A stretch of DNA of 64,000 bases. Origin: Lingula anatina. Lineage: Eukaryota > Brachiopoda > Lingulata > Lingulida > Lingulidae. Position numbers and translations under genes: made by a program. The first letter of the stretch is position 1. Each line of letters opens with the position of its first letter. The notes beneath the pieces were generated by a model that ran no database searches, had not been told where the DNA came from, and worked only from the letters and a program-made list of their open reading frames with translations. This document shows, piece after piece, positions 1-12,300 of the stretch. Where the stretch lies: the NCBI RefSeq assembly GCF_001039355.2, contig NW_019775432.1, forward strand, positions 124,001 through 188,000. Direction: 5' to 3'.

Positions 1-810
1 ATGTGTGGAGAAAATGTGTTGATAGTGCGACAAGAACAAGGCAAACCGACAGGGGGCCATCGGTATAGAGAGAGTGCACCTTTAAATTGAAATCTATAGT
101 GGCCTATGAGCCTATCAGTAATCAAAGCGCATTGGGGTTCCCCAGGCTACTATGTACGATCGGGCAAAATCACTAAGAGCTTTAAGAGCTTTAAGGCCGG
201 TGATAGGGTTAAATACGCTTAAAATCATGTTTTTGAGTTTTTTTGTGTTTATATTAATCAAAAAAGTATCTAACGTTGGATGTATCGCAAAATGTGTCTT
301 TTGATGAGCTTTTCAACCGGCACGCGCCCCAGTCAGGCTGACAACTAAGCCACGCCTCTGTTACTAAGGGCCGTTGCCATGAGGGGGTCGGAGCACAGTT
401 AATGAGTTATAAGCCGATTACGTGTGCGGTAATAGGTCATAAGTCTTACATCAGCTTAGCAGCGAAGACGTCTAGCTAGTACACTATGGGGAAGAGAAAA
501 GTTCGTGTTAAAAGTCCATTTCCAGAGGAAAGAAAGAAAATTTTGAAAGAGAGTAGGGCCTAAGCGTGGCGGTTGGGGAAAACCGGCCCTATTTGTTCAG
601 TCGGATAACTGATTTCTGTATACCTAATAAATGGGTGAAAGAGTTAATCGAATCGCCTAAATTAATTGACAAATGAAAGAAAAATCGATAAATAAATTAA
701 AAAAAAAACGCTAAAAAGGATACTTTTAGCCTAGCTCTTAATTTTTGCGATATATATCGGGNGTGTCTGTACATAAAAAAGGATGGTGTTTGAAATTTGT
801 AAGCTTTTAC
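1..810. other. Unassigned sequence at the left edge, with an N at 762
   Basis: No exon of the neighbouring minus-strand gene could be recognised here, although its last visible exon (811-901) ends in an open splice phase and needs a continuation. A short plus-strand reading frame (486-563) begins MGKRKVRVKSPFPEE and stops after 25 codons; it resembles no family I know. The stretch is more GC-rich around 300-390 and AT-rich towards the N at 762. The N may hide a missing segment, so the downstream exons could have been lost in assembly. Confidence 0.4.
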
Positions 811-3288
811 CGTACCAGTTTTTCCAGGCTTCTAGAACTTCTCTGTCTCTCTCCTCATCACTGTTACTGTTCAGGAACAGTCTGGTCAGGGTGCCCAGGG
901 TCTGGGGAGGAAATAAGGTAATCACTCATAAAATTCGGACAAAGCAAAATAATAAGTTAATCCCCCTAGTATTATTAAAGGATGTTGTTTCAAAAGTTTG
1001 GGACAGTTATGTGACTACATGTCCCTTTAAGGGCATCTTTAGATTGATTAGAGGGACAACTAACGTGCGTAAGATATCCATATTTCACAGTCAATACATT
1101 GTAAACAACTCATAGAAATATATATTATAAAATATAAATTCTATTTTACCACCAAAATCGCAGTTAATGCAATTATTCTGAAATTTGTGCTTGCCATCAC
1201 ATCATGTGACCTCCATAGATGGTTACACTATGTAATAATATTTTGAAAGAATTTTACGTAAGCCAGTTTTTTTAGAATAAAAAACAGGGCCTAACTTTGA
1301 ATGAGGGAATGGATTTACCATTGGTATGGGAAAATTGGGATAAAACTTACAACAAATTTAAATCACTTACAGTTTCCCCATTTTTTTCTCACATGATTAT
1401 AAACAACACAGGGCCTCACCTTGGAGTAAAAGACGATGCTGGCATAATCCTTCCACATCGACACCAACAACTGGGCATTGCTGCTGACATTCTGCAGTAA
1501 TCTAGACTGGAGGCTGAATCCGGTGAAGTCTGAAGTAAGAGCAATGTGTTATATAATAAGCATCACATAAAGAGTGAACCACATGTTGAACTTCAAAACC
1601 AAACAATCAAAATTGTATATCATCAAATGAGAAAAAAATTGAACCCCAGTTTCTGTAATGTTTTTATCCACACTCAAATTGTATAAAGAGATTACTAAAA
1701 TAATGGCAGATGGGTTTGGATATGAGAGTAGTTATTCATAAGATTAGAGATAAAAAGGAATTGATTGCTTTTTTAAACAACGCTTCACAATAATATGTAA
1801 AACTTTTCTGAAAGATATTGAAAAGTTAGTGGGGTTCATGATCCAAAGCATTTTTCATAAGTCAATTTAAATGATAAATCTTGAAAAAATTAAAATAAAA
1901 TAATAAGTGAGATGTTTTAGATATTGATGAAAAAAATAATTGACCATTCATTTTTGTGGGTAAAAACTAACCTGACAGGTTTGAATCAGCACCTTCTGTA
2001 AGTAAAACAGGTGTCCCCGAGGTCATTGAGTACACTGTGAGAGAACCACTCAGAACGAGGCACAGATACGGAGATTGAGTCACATTGTGTCTGTCTGTTA
2101 TCTGTGAATACAAAAAGACATTCTAAATTATAATTAATTAAGTATAGATAGTATCATTTCATATGCCTAATTAGTTAATCACAAATGTGTTTATAATATT
2201 AAACATGATACACTTGTCAACCAATTACATATCTTGTAGAAAAAAACTGGTTAATTATTAAGATTAACAAATAAATGAAAAAGTGCTCCCATCATACAAC
2301 AAAATTCATAATAAGATAACTATAGTATAGTATAAAGCATCTGGCACATTTTAGCTCTCTTTGTATTAGACTACAATTACAAGATTGTCTAAAACTTTAT
2401 ATATAATATATAATATCTAATATAATATAATAACACCTTAACAATAAGTTAATTAATAAATAACTGGCTTACAAAACAGTGTACTGCATCTCCAGTTTGG
2501 CACTTCCTGTACTGGTCATCTGTCAGAGGAACGTTCAGTCGAACATCTTGGACAGTCATGGTCATCAAATCCAGGCTTATCACAGTCAAATGTGGGGCTG
2601 AAATACAGGACTTTACTTACTGATACAACCACTCATGAATATGGGAGAAAGGATGGACATGTGTTCTCATTTGTACCCTTACTGAACTCCCTAAAAATTC
2701 TTTGTCTGTTACAAAAACAGATTCAAAAGCGAGACATCTTACAACTTTTTTTACTAAGTAATCAAAATTTGAAAATATCAAGAAAGGTATAGTGCCAGTT
2801 AATATGAGCATAATGAAAACAAAATAGAACGGTCAACACTGTGGCAATTTAAATTAAATTAAATTAAATTAAATTAAATTAAACAGTAATAGCCAAGCCA
2901 TAAGTATCAGCTGTTGTCAGAAACGATGCTTTTGTTTAAAATTAAAAATGGAAGGCAAACTTATTCCACTGCCTCACCTTTAGTCTTGAAAGCTGGGAAC
3001 AGTAACACAAACACCATTAATGTGCCATCAGGACTGGACTTACAATGCAGCAACTTGGTACAATTCACCTTAAAGAGATATGTAAATATATTATTTCCCC
3101 GACTGTATTATATTCTTTGCAAATTCAACACATGTGTTTGGTTATTTAAAGTCACCTAAACAATGGGTCAATGTGACAAATCAATATGTGTATATTAACA
3201 CTGTGATCACAGGAGCATTCCTGTTCTGTGGTTCAAGTTGCACTGAGTGATGATAATGGAGATTTTAAACAACCTGACTGGCTAATGA

Positions 3289-3339
<51 letters not shown>

Positions 3340-6300
3340 AAATGAAAACAAAATAAGGTGCAAAAAAATAAAATAAATAAGAGAAGTACTTATATAAACC
3401 ATACATTTACATAACAAAAATAAATCTTATTTCATATATGTTTTACTTTAACAATAAACTGAACATTTACATTAAATAAACTAGAGGATCAGAGAGGCGA
3501 TACCGCCTCCGAATATTGTACCACCAGCTGGAGCAAGCGCTTTCGTATAGACCCNTGACAATTGGGCTTTCTGTTTTTCTTATATTGTGTTTACAGTGTT
3601 GCATATATGCTGAACAATGAAAAAACCGCATAACTACTAAAATAGTGGCCCAATCATGCTGATTTTCGAACTTGACCTGCGTTTTAGTAAGATTGATTAC
3701 TCCTGTGAGTTTCATGACAACAGGCCTAACGGTTTTCCTTAAAATGTGTTTACAAGGTTGCATATATGCTGAAAAGTGAAAAAACAGCATAACTTCTACA
3801 ATAATGGCCCGATCATGCTGATTTTCGAACTTGACCTGCGTTTTATGAATATTCATCAGCTCTGTAAATATAAAGCCAAAACGTAAAACTGCCTTCCACT
3901 TATCGTGTTTACAAGGAAAGTGCACGGCGCCGGCATCGGCGACGACAGACGCAGGTGATGGCAATATGTACAGACACATCTGTGTCTGTATATAAAAAGG
4001 AAGAAAAAACTCACCATCACTGGCTTATAGCAGCGTGTCCCATACGTGGACAGTAGGTTGGTATTGGTGTGTTTGATAATAATATGAAACATCCCGCCAG
4101 CTTCACTATCCAGGATGTCTTTACTGACTGGGTAGACTAGTTTCTGAATATAAGAATGGGAACATCTGTTATTTAAGAAAAGAATTCATTTTTCACTTCA
4201 ATTCTTGTGAAACCAATGATAGCTGGTTAAGATTTCCAAACTGTTGTTTTTGTATAAATATTAGAAAGAAAAAAAAAACTTCTAAACTGATTTACTGTTT
4301 TAAATTCATTTATTTTGATTTATACTTAGCACATATTAATAATCAATTTCATTAAGAAAAAATCTGTGCAAGTTACTAACATTTTTGATTTAGAAAGAGA
4401 AGAAAAAAATACTTACCACTCGATCTTTGTCAGAACTGTCTGAATACCAGGGATTTCCAAGATTTAAAGACTTTATTTGTTCTTCAGCTAAAAATTGAAC
4501 CCAAAATTAATACAATCCACATTATCAGTAAAAAATTTACAAACAAACTTCAGAATCTACAAAGTTTTATTTGTGAGGTCACTTTTGTGTTGAAAACACA
4601 TGGCAAGTGAGGAAAAGATCTTAATTAAATCTATATTAAATTAATATTAAGGGAATTTTTTGTCTTGACAATTTTAGATATTGCCTTAAATTAATTAAAA
4701 TTATATGAATGGGTATCTGTTTACCATTCTCTCTCTCCCTGGCAATTTCCTGTCTGGTTTTTCTATGCTGTGTTTGCATATCAGTGAAAATAACCTAAAA
4801 ATAACAACACGATCCACTTAAAACAATTCAAATGGTTACTTCTCAAATATGATTTTCAGTCACCCACATTTCATTTAAAATCATTTTCTAAACAACTGGC
4901 TAAATAAACTTAAGTTAGCTACTGTTAAAAAATGTGTAAACTCTATCATGTCCGTCTTAACTCTATCATTCTTCAATTTAGAGGTCATAGGTAAAACTGA
5001 TGTTACTCAAACCATGAGTTCATCACGAAAATTAAGGAATTGCAGAGGAAAAAAGTAAAAGAAAAAAAGGACCAATCCATTTTGAAAAGCATTTGACCTG
5101 TCAAAAAATGGGTATCCCATAAGGCATGGCAATTATGGCACTAGTGACACTTAGTGCTTAGTATGACAAGAGATCTAGGCCCCGTAACTCGAAAGCATCC
5201 AGCATTGCGACCAAGCGCAAGTGTCTCGATTCCATAATTCACCCATACTCGTCCCATATAACACACTGTAGCCTCTATGTGATATCGCTATTCGCAATAC
5301 GCTAAGCTTTTGAGTTACAGGGCCCTGATCATTAGTATCAGTTGTGTTTGTCTTACTTCAGACTTTACATTTGGCACAGGTACATATTCACGTTTGGACA
5401 GCATCATCTTGTACTTCCTGTAAGGTGTGAACCAATGGAACTCGGAGAACTGCCTCCTGAAATTGAAATTTTAAATAAATAAATTTATCCAAATATGAAG
5501 CTGATCTCAAGATTTTACTTAGCCAATTGAAAGAAGATAAGCTTGGTAGGCATCCATTTCAATGAGATAGTTTCACTATTTGTTAGATCAATTTGATTGC
5601 CCAATCTTGCTACAATGCCTTTCCTCCAGTAAAAATAAGTCCTGAACAACCTGTCACACACACAAACACAGGTAACAATTACACAGATTTAATTCCTTTT
5701 CAATAATTTTGTTATCTATCCACAGTCTTTTTTGCTGTTTACACTTATCAAGTAAATTTATAACATTGCTGCTCTCACTGTGCCAGTGTATCTTTTACCT
5801 GCTATATCTCCAGACATTGATATATCCTGCCTGGTCCACTGTCACCATATTCTTGATGGTCTCTATGAAGCACATGTGGATCAGGGGTCTCCTGTGCTGG
5901 CGGAGCAACTCCCCGGGGACACCCTGACCTATGGTGCTCTTCTCTCCTTCCTCCTCCACTGGTATCTGCATGGAGATTGATAACAGATGTGTGAAACGCA
6001 GGGTGAAAACAGTGTCATGTGAAACACGGTGAAAACAGATGTGAAACACAGGGTGAAAACAGAGACATGTGTAACACAGGGTGAAAACAAATATGTGAAA
6101 CAGGGTGAAAACAAGAAACGTGATACACAGGGTGAAACACAGAGCTAATATGACATGTGTAACATCGGTTGAGAACAGAAATGAGAAACACAGGGTGAAA
6201 ACAGAAAAATGTGAAAGATATACATAGTTTTTTCTACTTAGTTCTATAATTTCAAACAGTCTCTAGTATAGTGTCAAAGAAATAATGCTGGCATATTGAG

Positions 6301-9300
6301 CAACATGCCCTCCTTGGCGGAGGTAAAAAAAAATGGACAACCCTATAGGAAATCTCCAGTTGGATTTCAAATGTTTTATGATATGACCACTGAAAATACC
6401 AGCTCAAACATTCTGTCCTAATGTAAGCATCAAGCAATTACAGTAAGTTTTAAGGGAAATATTAAACATTTCATCTGCTTAAAATTTATCAAATTCTTGT
6501 TAGAAGATATTTCAAAATGCTACACATGATTAAAGTGTCTAAAAAAATGTGACACACTTTGCTATTCTTCAAATTTATCAACTTTTAGGTAAAATTCTGA
6601 ATTCAGCTGATACCATCCAGCTATCTGACAGAAATTCTACCCAAAAGTAAGCCTAGATGTACCTTTTCCTGTAAAATATTTGGCACATGTTGGAGCTCTG
6701 CGTCGGCTCCTGTTATCATACTCTCCAGGTGGCACTTGAGTATGTCACCACTGCGCAAGGCAACGCACACTTGAGACTGAAAATAATTGTATAAAATACA
6801 TAATTTCATAATCTTATAAATGCTGCTTTTCACAAGATACTATTAAATCTTCCAATTTGTCTTCACTTTCATCACTGTTATCATTTTTATTATTCTAATC
6901 AAATTGTTCACAATATTTTAATGATCACAATAATTTTGAAGAAATAAGTATTTTAGAAAGACTGCATTGAATAAAAATATAAGGAGAAGAAACTATTCAA
7001 TTTTATCATTATTACTGTAATTTAATTATCTTCATTATCAATTATCTTTCAAACATGACTGTCATCATCATCACAGTTGTCAGTAAAAAAATATATTATC
7101 ATCAACATCATCTATATTATCAGTAGACAATAAAGCCACTGGTGCGTACCTGAGATCCCATGAGAGAGACCGCTGGGTAAAAGTCTGCCAAAACTGGACC
7201 CTGCAGGCCCTTCTGGATGTCCATTTCAAACAATGTTCCTGACATAACAAAATCAATGTGAAGTGATGAAAATTGTCACACCACTGGTTGTGAAGTCAGT
7301 TTGCACTGTGTCATTGAGGAATATGAAAATGTCAATCTTTAAACTGACATGAATAAAAAGCTCTAGGAAATTTTTTCATGGATTTTAGACCAAGGAATGT
7401 GGTGCAGTTCTTTAAATTCCCAATATTTTCTCCAAATGAACTTATCATAAGGAGAGATTCAGGCTTTTAACTTAACATCTGACCCTTATCTTTTTAATGA
7501 TAATTGTTCACTATTATTTGTTCCTGTACTAAGAAATCTAACAAAATACTCAAATTCAAAGTGGTCACCCATGTTCTACCTGCTGTAAAGTTGAAGTCTC
7601 TGGAATCAGCCTGTAGTTTGGCCAGCAAAGTGAGAGGAGGCGGCACAAACATCTCTGCATCTGCCTGCAATTCCAAAGCCTTCAGGCCTGTCCTGGAGAG
7701 CTCTCCTGGAGTCATGGACCAGACTTTGACTGCCCCCTAGTGGACGAGGAAATAAGTGAGACAATTAGTATCAAGTTTTTTGTGACCTGACTGATATTTC
7801 CAAATAAAACATTAATGCTAATGTTCTACAATTAATAACATCTATAAATTCTTTACAGATACAGAAATCACATATAACTGACCTTTTTGTCAACGGTGAC
7901 CAGTCGTCTGCCTGTCACACTCCATGATATGTCCACCACGACAGAATCCTCCACTGATTCATTCCTAACAGCTCGGACAGGTTTCATGACATCTCTCCTC
8001 ATATCATAGACTATAATATCTCCTGGAAAATAAATTTCCTTCATTTCTGTTGTTCTTTTTTTTTTAAAGACAAAAAACACATTTTGCCAATCTGACTGTT
8101 ACCACCCTTTTTACCTTAATGAAATATCATGTCTGTAACAATGGCAAAATTTGAAATACTACTTTCTCATTATACAAAAGGTGTAAGACCACTCCTAACA
8201 TTTACAGGACAAGGCTAAAAGGTTTTTGATCAGTACTTATAACAAGGGTGGAATGGATACAATCATTCAGGCTATTTTTTCTATCTAGGTTGTCATTTAG
8301 GTTGAGGTGAACCATTGGGCGGGGGAAAGGGGCAGAGCTTAAGGGCATATGAACCCAAAAATGGGGGAGCTAAGGGGCTGTGCCACTCTTTTTGGACTCA
8401 TCAAATAAAAAAGTGTACTTACCGTGGCCAGTTCCAACTGCCAGCAGGTTCCTGTTCTTGGACAGCTTAGCAGAATGGATTCCATGGCATTTCCTGGACA
8501 GGTGAGTGACATTAACATCTGCCACTTTTGTCTGATATATTTAGAAAATTCTTAATATGCTAAACTTGCTAAGAGGCATCAAAATGTAGAATGGAACTAA
8601 AAGGTATACAACTTAATGTCATTTCCTGCTATAAATGTTTCATTCTAAATATTTTATCCATAGAAAACAATTAGAAAGAGATTACTAAATCAAACAACCT
8701 GTTAAAAGTGGCAATAATAGACTATCAAATATGGTTTCAATTGAAAAAAAATACTTTCCATAATAAAAAGTAAAATATCTTCAAGTTATTAAAAAAGGAG
8801 TCTTATGAAAAATCAAAAATGATCTCTATATTTCAAAAGATGACATACTAGTTCATTATACAATTACTATTGAGAACACCATGAACAGGAGATATAATAT
8901 CAACTTACTTTCCAGTACAAGCTCTCCACGTTTTGATAACTTATCAGGGCTCTCTTTACTGCTCGCTCAGCATCAGACTCGGAATCAATTGGTGTTACAT
9001 TCTTCAGATTCACAGGCACAATGTTGTGAAATTTTAAAATAGTAACGTCATCTTCCTCTGGGGCACTACAAATAAGTAAATATTCATGTTTAGAAACATC
9101 TATAATATGGAACTATTATAAATGGTACATAAATGAAACGATCAGTTTAAGTTAATGCTAATGCTATCATTGAAAAGATCTCCCAGTTCCCAAATTTGAC
9201 CAATTGATGAAATACAACTTAAGGTCACACGTTTTAAATAGTGACCAAAAAACAATGAAATTCATATTAGACCAAGTAAATAGCTAAAGGTGGAAAGAAA

Positions 9301-12300
9301 AAGTGTATTGAAATATGTAACTGTATACATTCAATAGCCTTCAAAGGATGATTCTAATGATTCACTTCACCTCTGTACATTAGCCTTTCCTCTAACAGTA
9401 ATATTCTGCGAGTGTCCCCAAATTTCTTTCCTGTATTTGTCCCTATTCTTCTTAATCCTGTAGAAGGCCTTGGTGACCATGTTATAGGCTGGGTCGTCCT
9501 CTCCTCTCCCCTCTGGGGCACCTGTGGTGACAATCTGGAGACATGGAGACAAAGTTATTCATACCTGTATAGTCATGCCCGTCCACCCTCCCTCTCTCTC
9601 TCACCAACCCAGTTTTTACTTAGAAATTAAAAGAGGCATTTCTCAGGGACACTGCACGCAAGGCATATGAAGAACACCTTATCCGGAAGAGGGCGGTATT
9701 GGTAAGTTTTCATTAATAAACAAAAAATTGGAAGTCAAATGTTAAGAATATGGAGTAATTCAGCACTTGCCATGATGCTGTATTTACTACTCAGGAGTAT
9801 TTCCAATAGATATGCCTCTGAATTATTGAACTATATCAATTTGCCATTTTTATAATAAGATAAACATACCTCAATTTGTTTCATGATCATATTCGCAGTC
9901 ATCACACGTATCATCTCAGCAGTTTGTTTGTATTCTTCGGCTACCCTGGTACATTCCTCATGAACTGCCTGGAACAAAACAAGTATAACTTAATATGAAG
10001 TCAATGTATCTGTATATTTTGTTACAAAACAATGTTTATGTAAGAGTTTCTTTTAGGATTCCTATATTCCAATTTCTTAAACAAGACATCCTCCTCACAG
10101 AATGAGGCTAAAATGAAATAATGGAGAGGCAAGAACTCAGATTTCAGCTGTTGATGGAACTTTCTAGTAACATTAAAACAATCACAACAATGCACAACTA
10201 ACACAATCTTTGTTTAAAAGGCCAGGTCCTTCCTTACCTCTTCCATTATCTCCTGCAAGGCATCATCTGCAACCGCCTGTACAGCAAGATAGTTCCGTGT
10301 TCTCGAGAGCTCCTTGGACTGTTCTTCCATCATTGCTCTAGAGAAATTAAATCTCAACTTCAACATATTTTCCATCATTGCTCTAGAGAATAATTTCAAA
10401 ATACGATCTCTACTTCAAACGTGTTATACATGCAGGGTCTTCCGGTGCTCTTACTGAACAAATAATAATACATTATTATAAGATGCAAACACATTGTAAT
10501 TATTCATAGAATTATGGGTGCCTCCATCTGGAACTGCCTGTGAACAAAAATATTTGGCAAACAGGACAACTCTCTAGGCTGTTCCTAACAGCCAGTTAGC
10601 CAGATACTGCACTTGTATTTGTTATTGGAAGTAAATATGGCAGCTGAAATGCATGCCCCTTCCCTCCATCCACTGGTGTACTAACCTGGCTGCTGTAACA
10701 TTAGTAGTGGGCATGGCAGCCATGAAATACACGTCTCCCTTCCTTTCTTTCTTAGTGTACTACCCCCCCCCCCACCCCCCCATATTCCTTGGTATACTAA
10801 CCTGGCTGCTGTAATGTTGGTTGTAGGTATGGCAGCCCTGAAGTACATGTCCAAGAATCGGTTCACAGTCTCGTCAACAATACTTCTCACCTGGAAGGGG
10901 GGAAAGAATTTAAATGTGAAGATCTATAATGTTTTCCAAAAGGACAGTTTATATTTCAGAGAAATATAATTTTAATTTGTTTTCAGTGGGCTTCTACTGA
11001 TTCATCTTATGTTAAATTACATGAATGTTTGGTCCATAAGTTTAAACCAATTTTTAGTCTAATTTTTCTACTTTTATGACACTGCGACTGCTAAAAGAGA
11101 ATCTCAATCTCTTACAGACTTACCATATGGTAGTGTGGTAGTTGCCAGTTCTGATACGAGTGAATGTCAAGTTCTCCGTTGTATGGTGCATAAAGCTGTC
11201 TTCTTCTCCTTTCCAGCTCCTGCCTTAAATCACAAAAACATCAGATTTGTTCAATTTTAAAGTAATATGCCAGAGTACTTTGGAGAGGTTTTCATGGATT
11301 ATATACATAAATTGATGTTACTTGTTACAAACCATGATTATACTACTCCATGTATAACTTTTACAAAAGGACAATAAATTTGGAAGCATAAATAAATAAA
11401 TAGAATGATAAATTAATTATTCAAAACAGAAATTACTTTAATCTGAGCAGTCTATCCTCTGTATCTGGCAACCTGTTCTTGACGTCTGTGATATAAGACG
11501 GCACAGACTGGACCACATTGCCAGGAATTATGGGAACCACATCCCGCTGTCTGCCACCGCTGCTGCCCTCGGACCCAGTCTCCTCTTTGAGAGTTCTCAT
11601 CTTCTCTGACATCTTCTCACTCTCTGCTATCAGCCTTTCTCTTTCTTTGTTCAGCTGTCTGAATAAGTAAATAGTAAATAAATGATAATACTGTGTAAAT
11701 TAGTCATATTTTACATAAATTATGTTTTTTAATTTATTGCTGGACAATTAAGAGCTGAAGTCTCTGAGAAGGAGACATAACATTGTCAATTAGACTTAAT
11801 TCAGAGCAGTAATAGATTTAAAAAGTTTATTTGATTAAACTAGTTTACTCATAAATTGACAGAGAAGTGAACATGCAAATAAAGGAAAAAGAACAAATAA
11901 ATAAATAAATACATGCTCACCTTATGTGTAGTGTGTACTCCTCCCTTTTCCGGGCATGCTCTTTGTTGCGACTGCTGATGACATCTTCAAGGACACGTGG
12001 GCGCGGACTGCTGCCCGATCTCACATCTATCCCTACCATTGATAAAGAGTCAGATTTGAGTTTTGACCCCTTAACTTAGTACAATAGTATCTTTGCAGGA
12101 TGTCTCATTATAACTTCACCACATAGAGACAAACTAATCCCTCCATTATCCCACTAAGTATCAATTATGTATTTAACTGTACATTAGAATATGTCACCAT
12201 TCTAAAAAAATAATGCAGCTCTAAGACAAGTCATCACTTACCAGCGATAAATATTAAAACGATTATAGCATTCAAATTCCTTTTGAAATTTTCTAAATAA

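Noticed and set aside
5986-6211. Regular repeats that could suggest spacers
   Set aside because: Copies follow each other with variable length and no conserved spacer size; this is a minisatellite.
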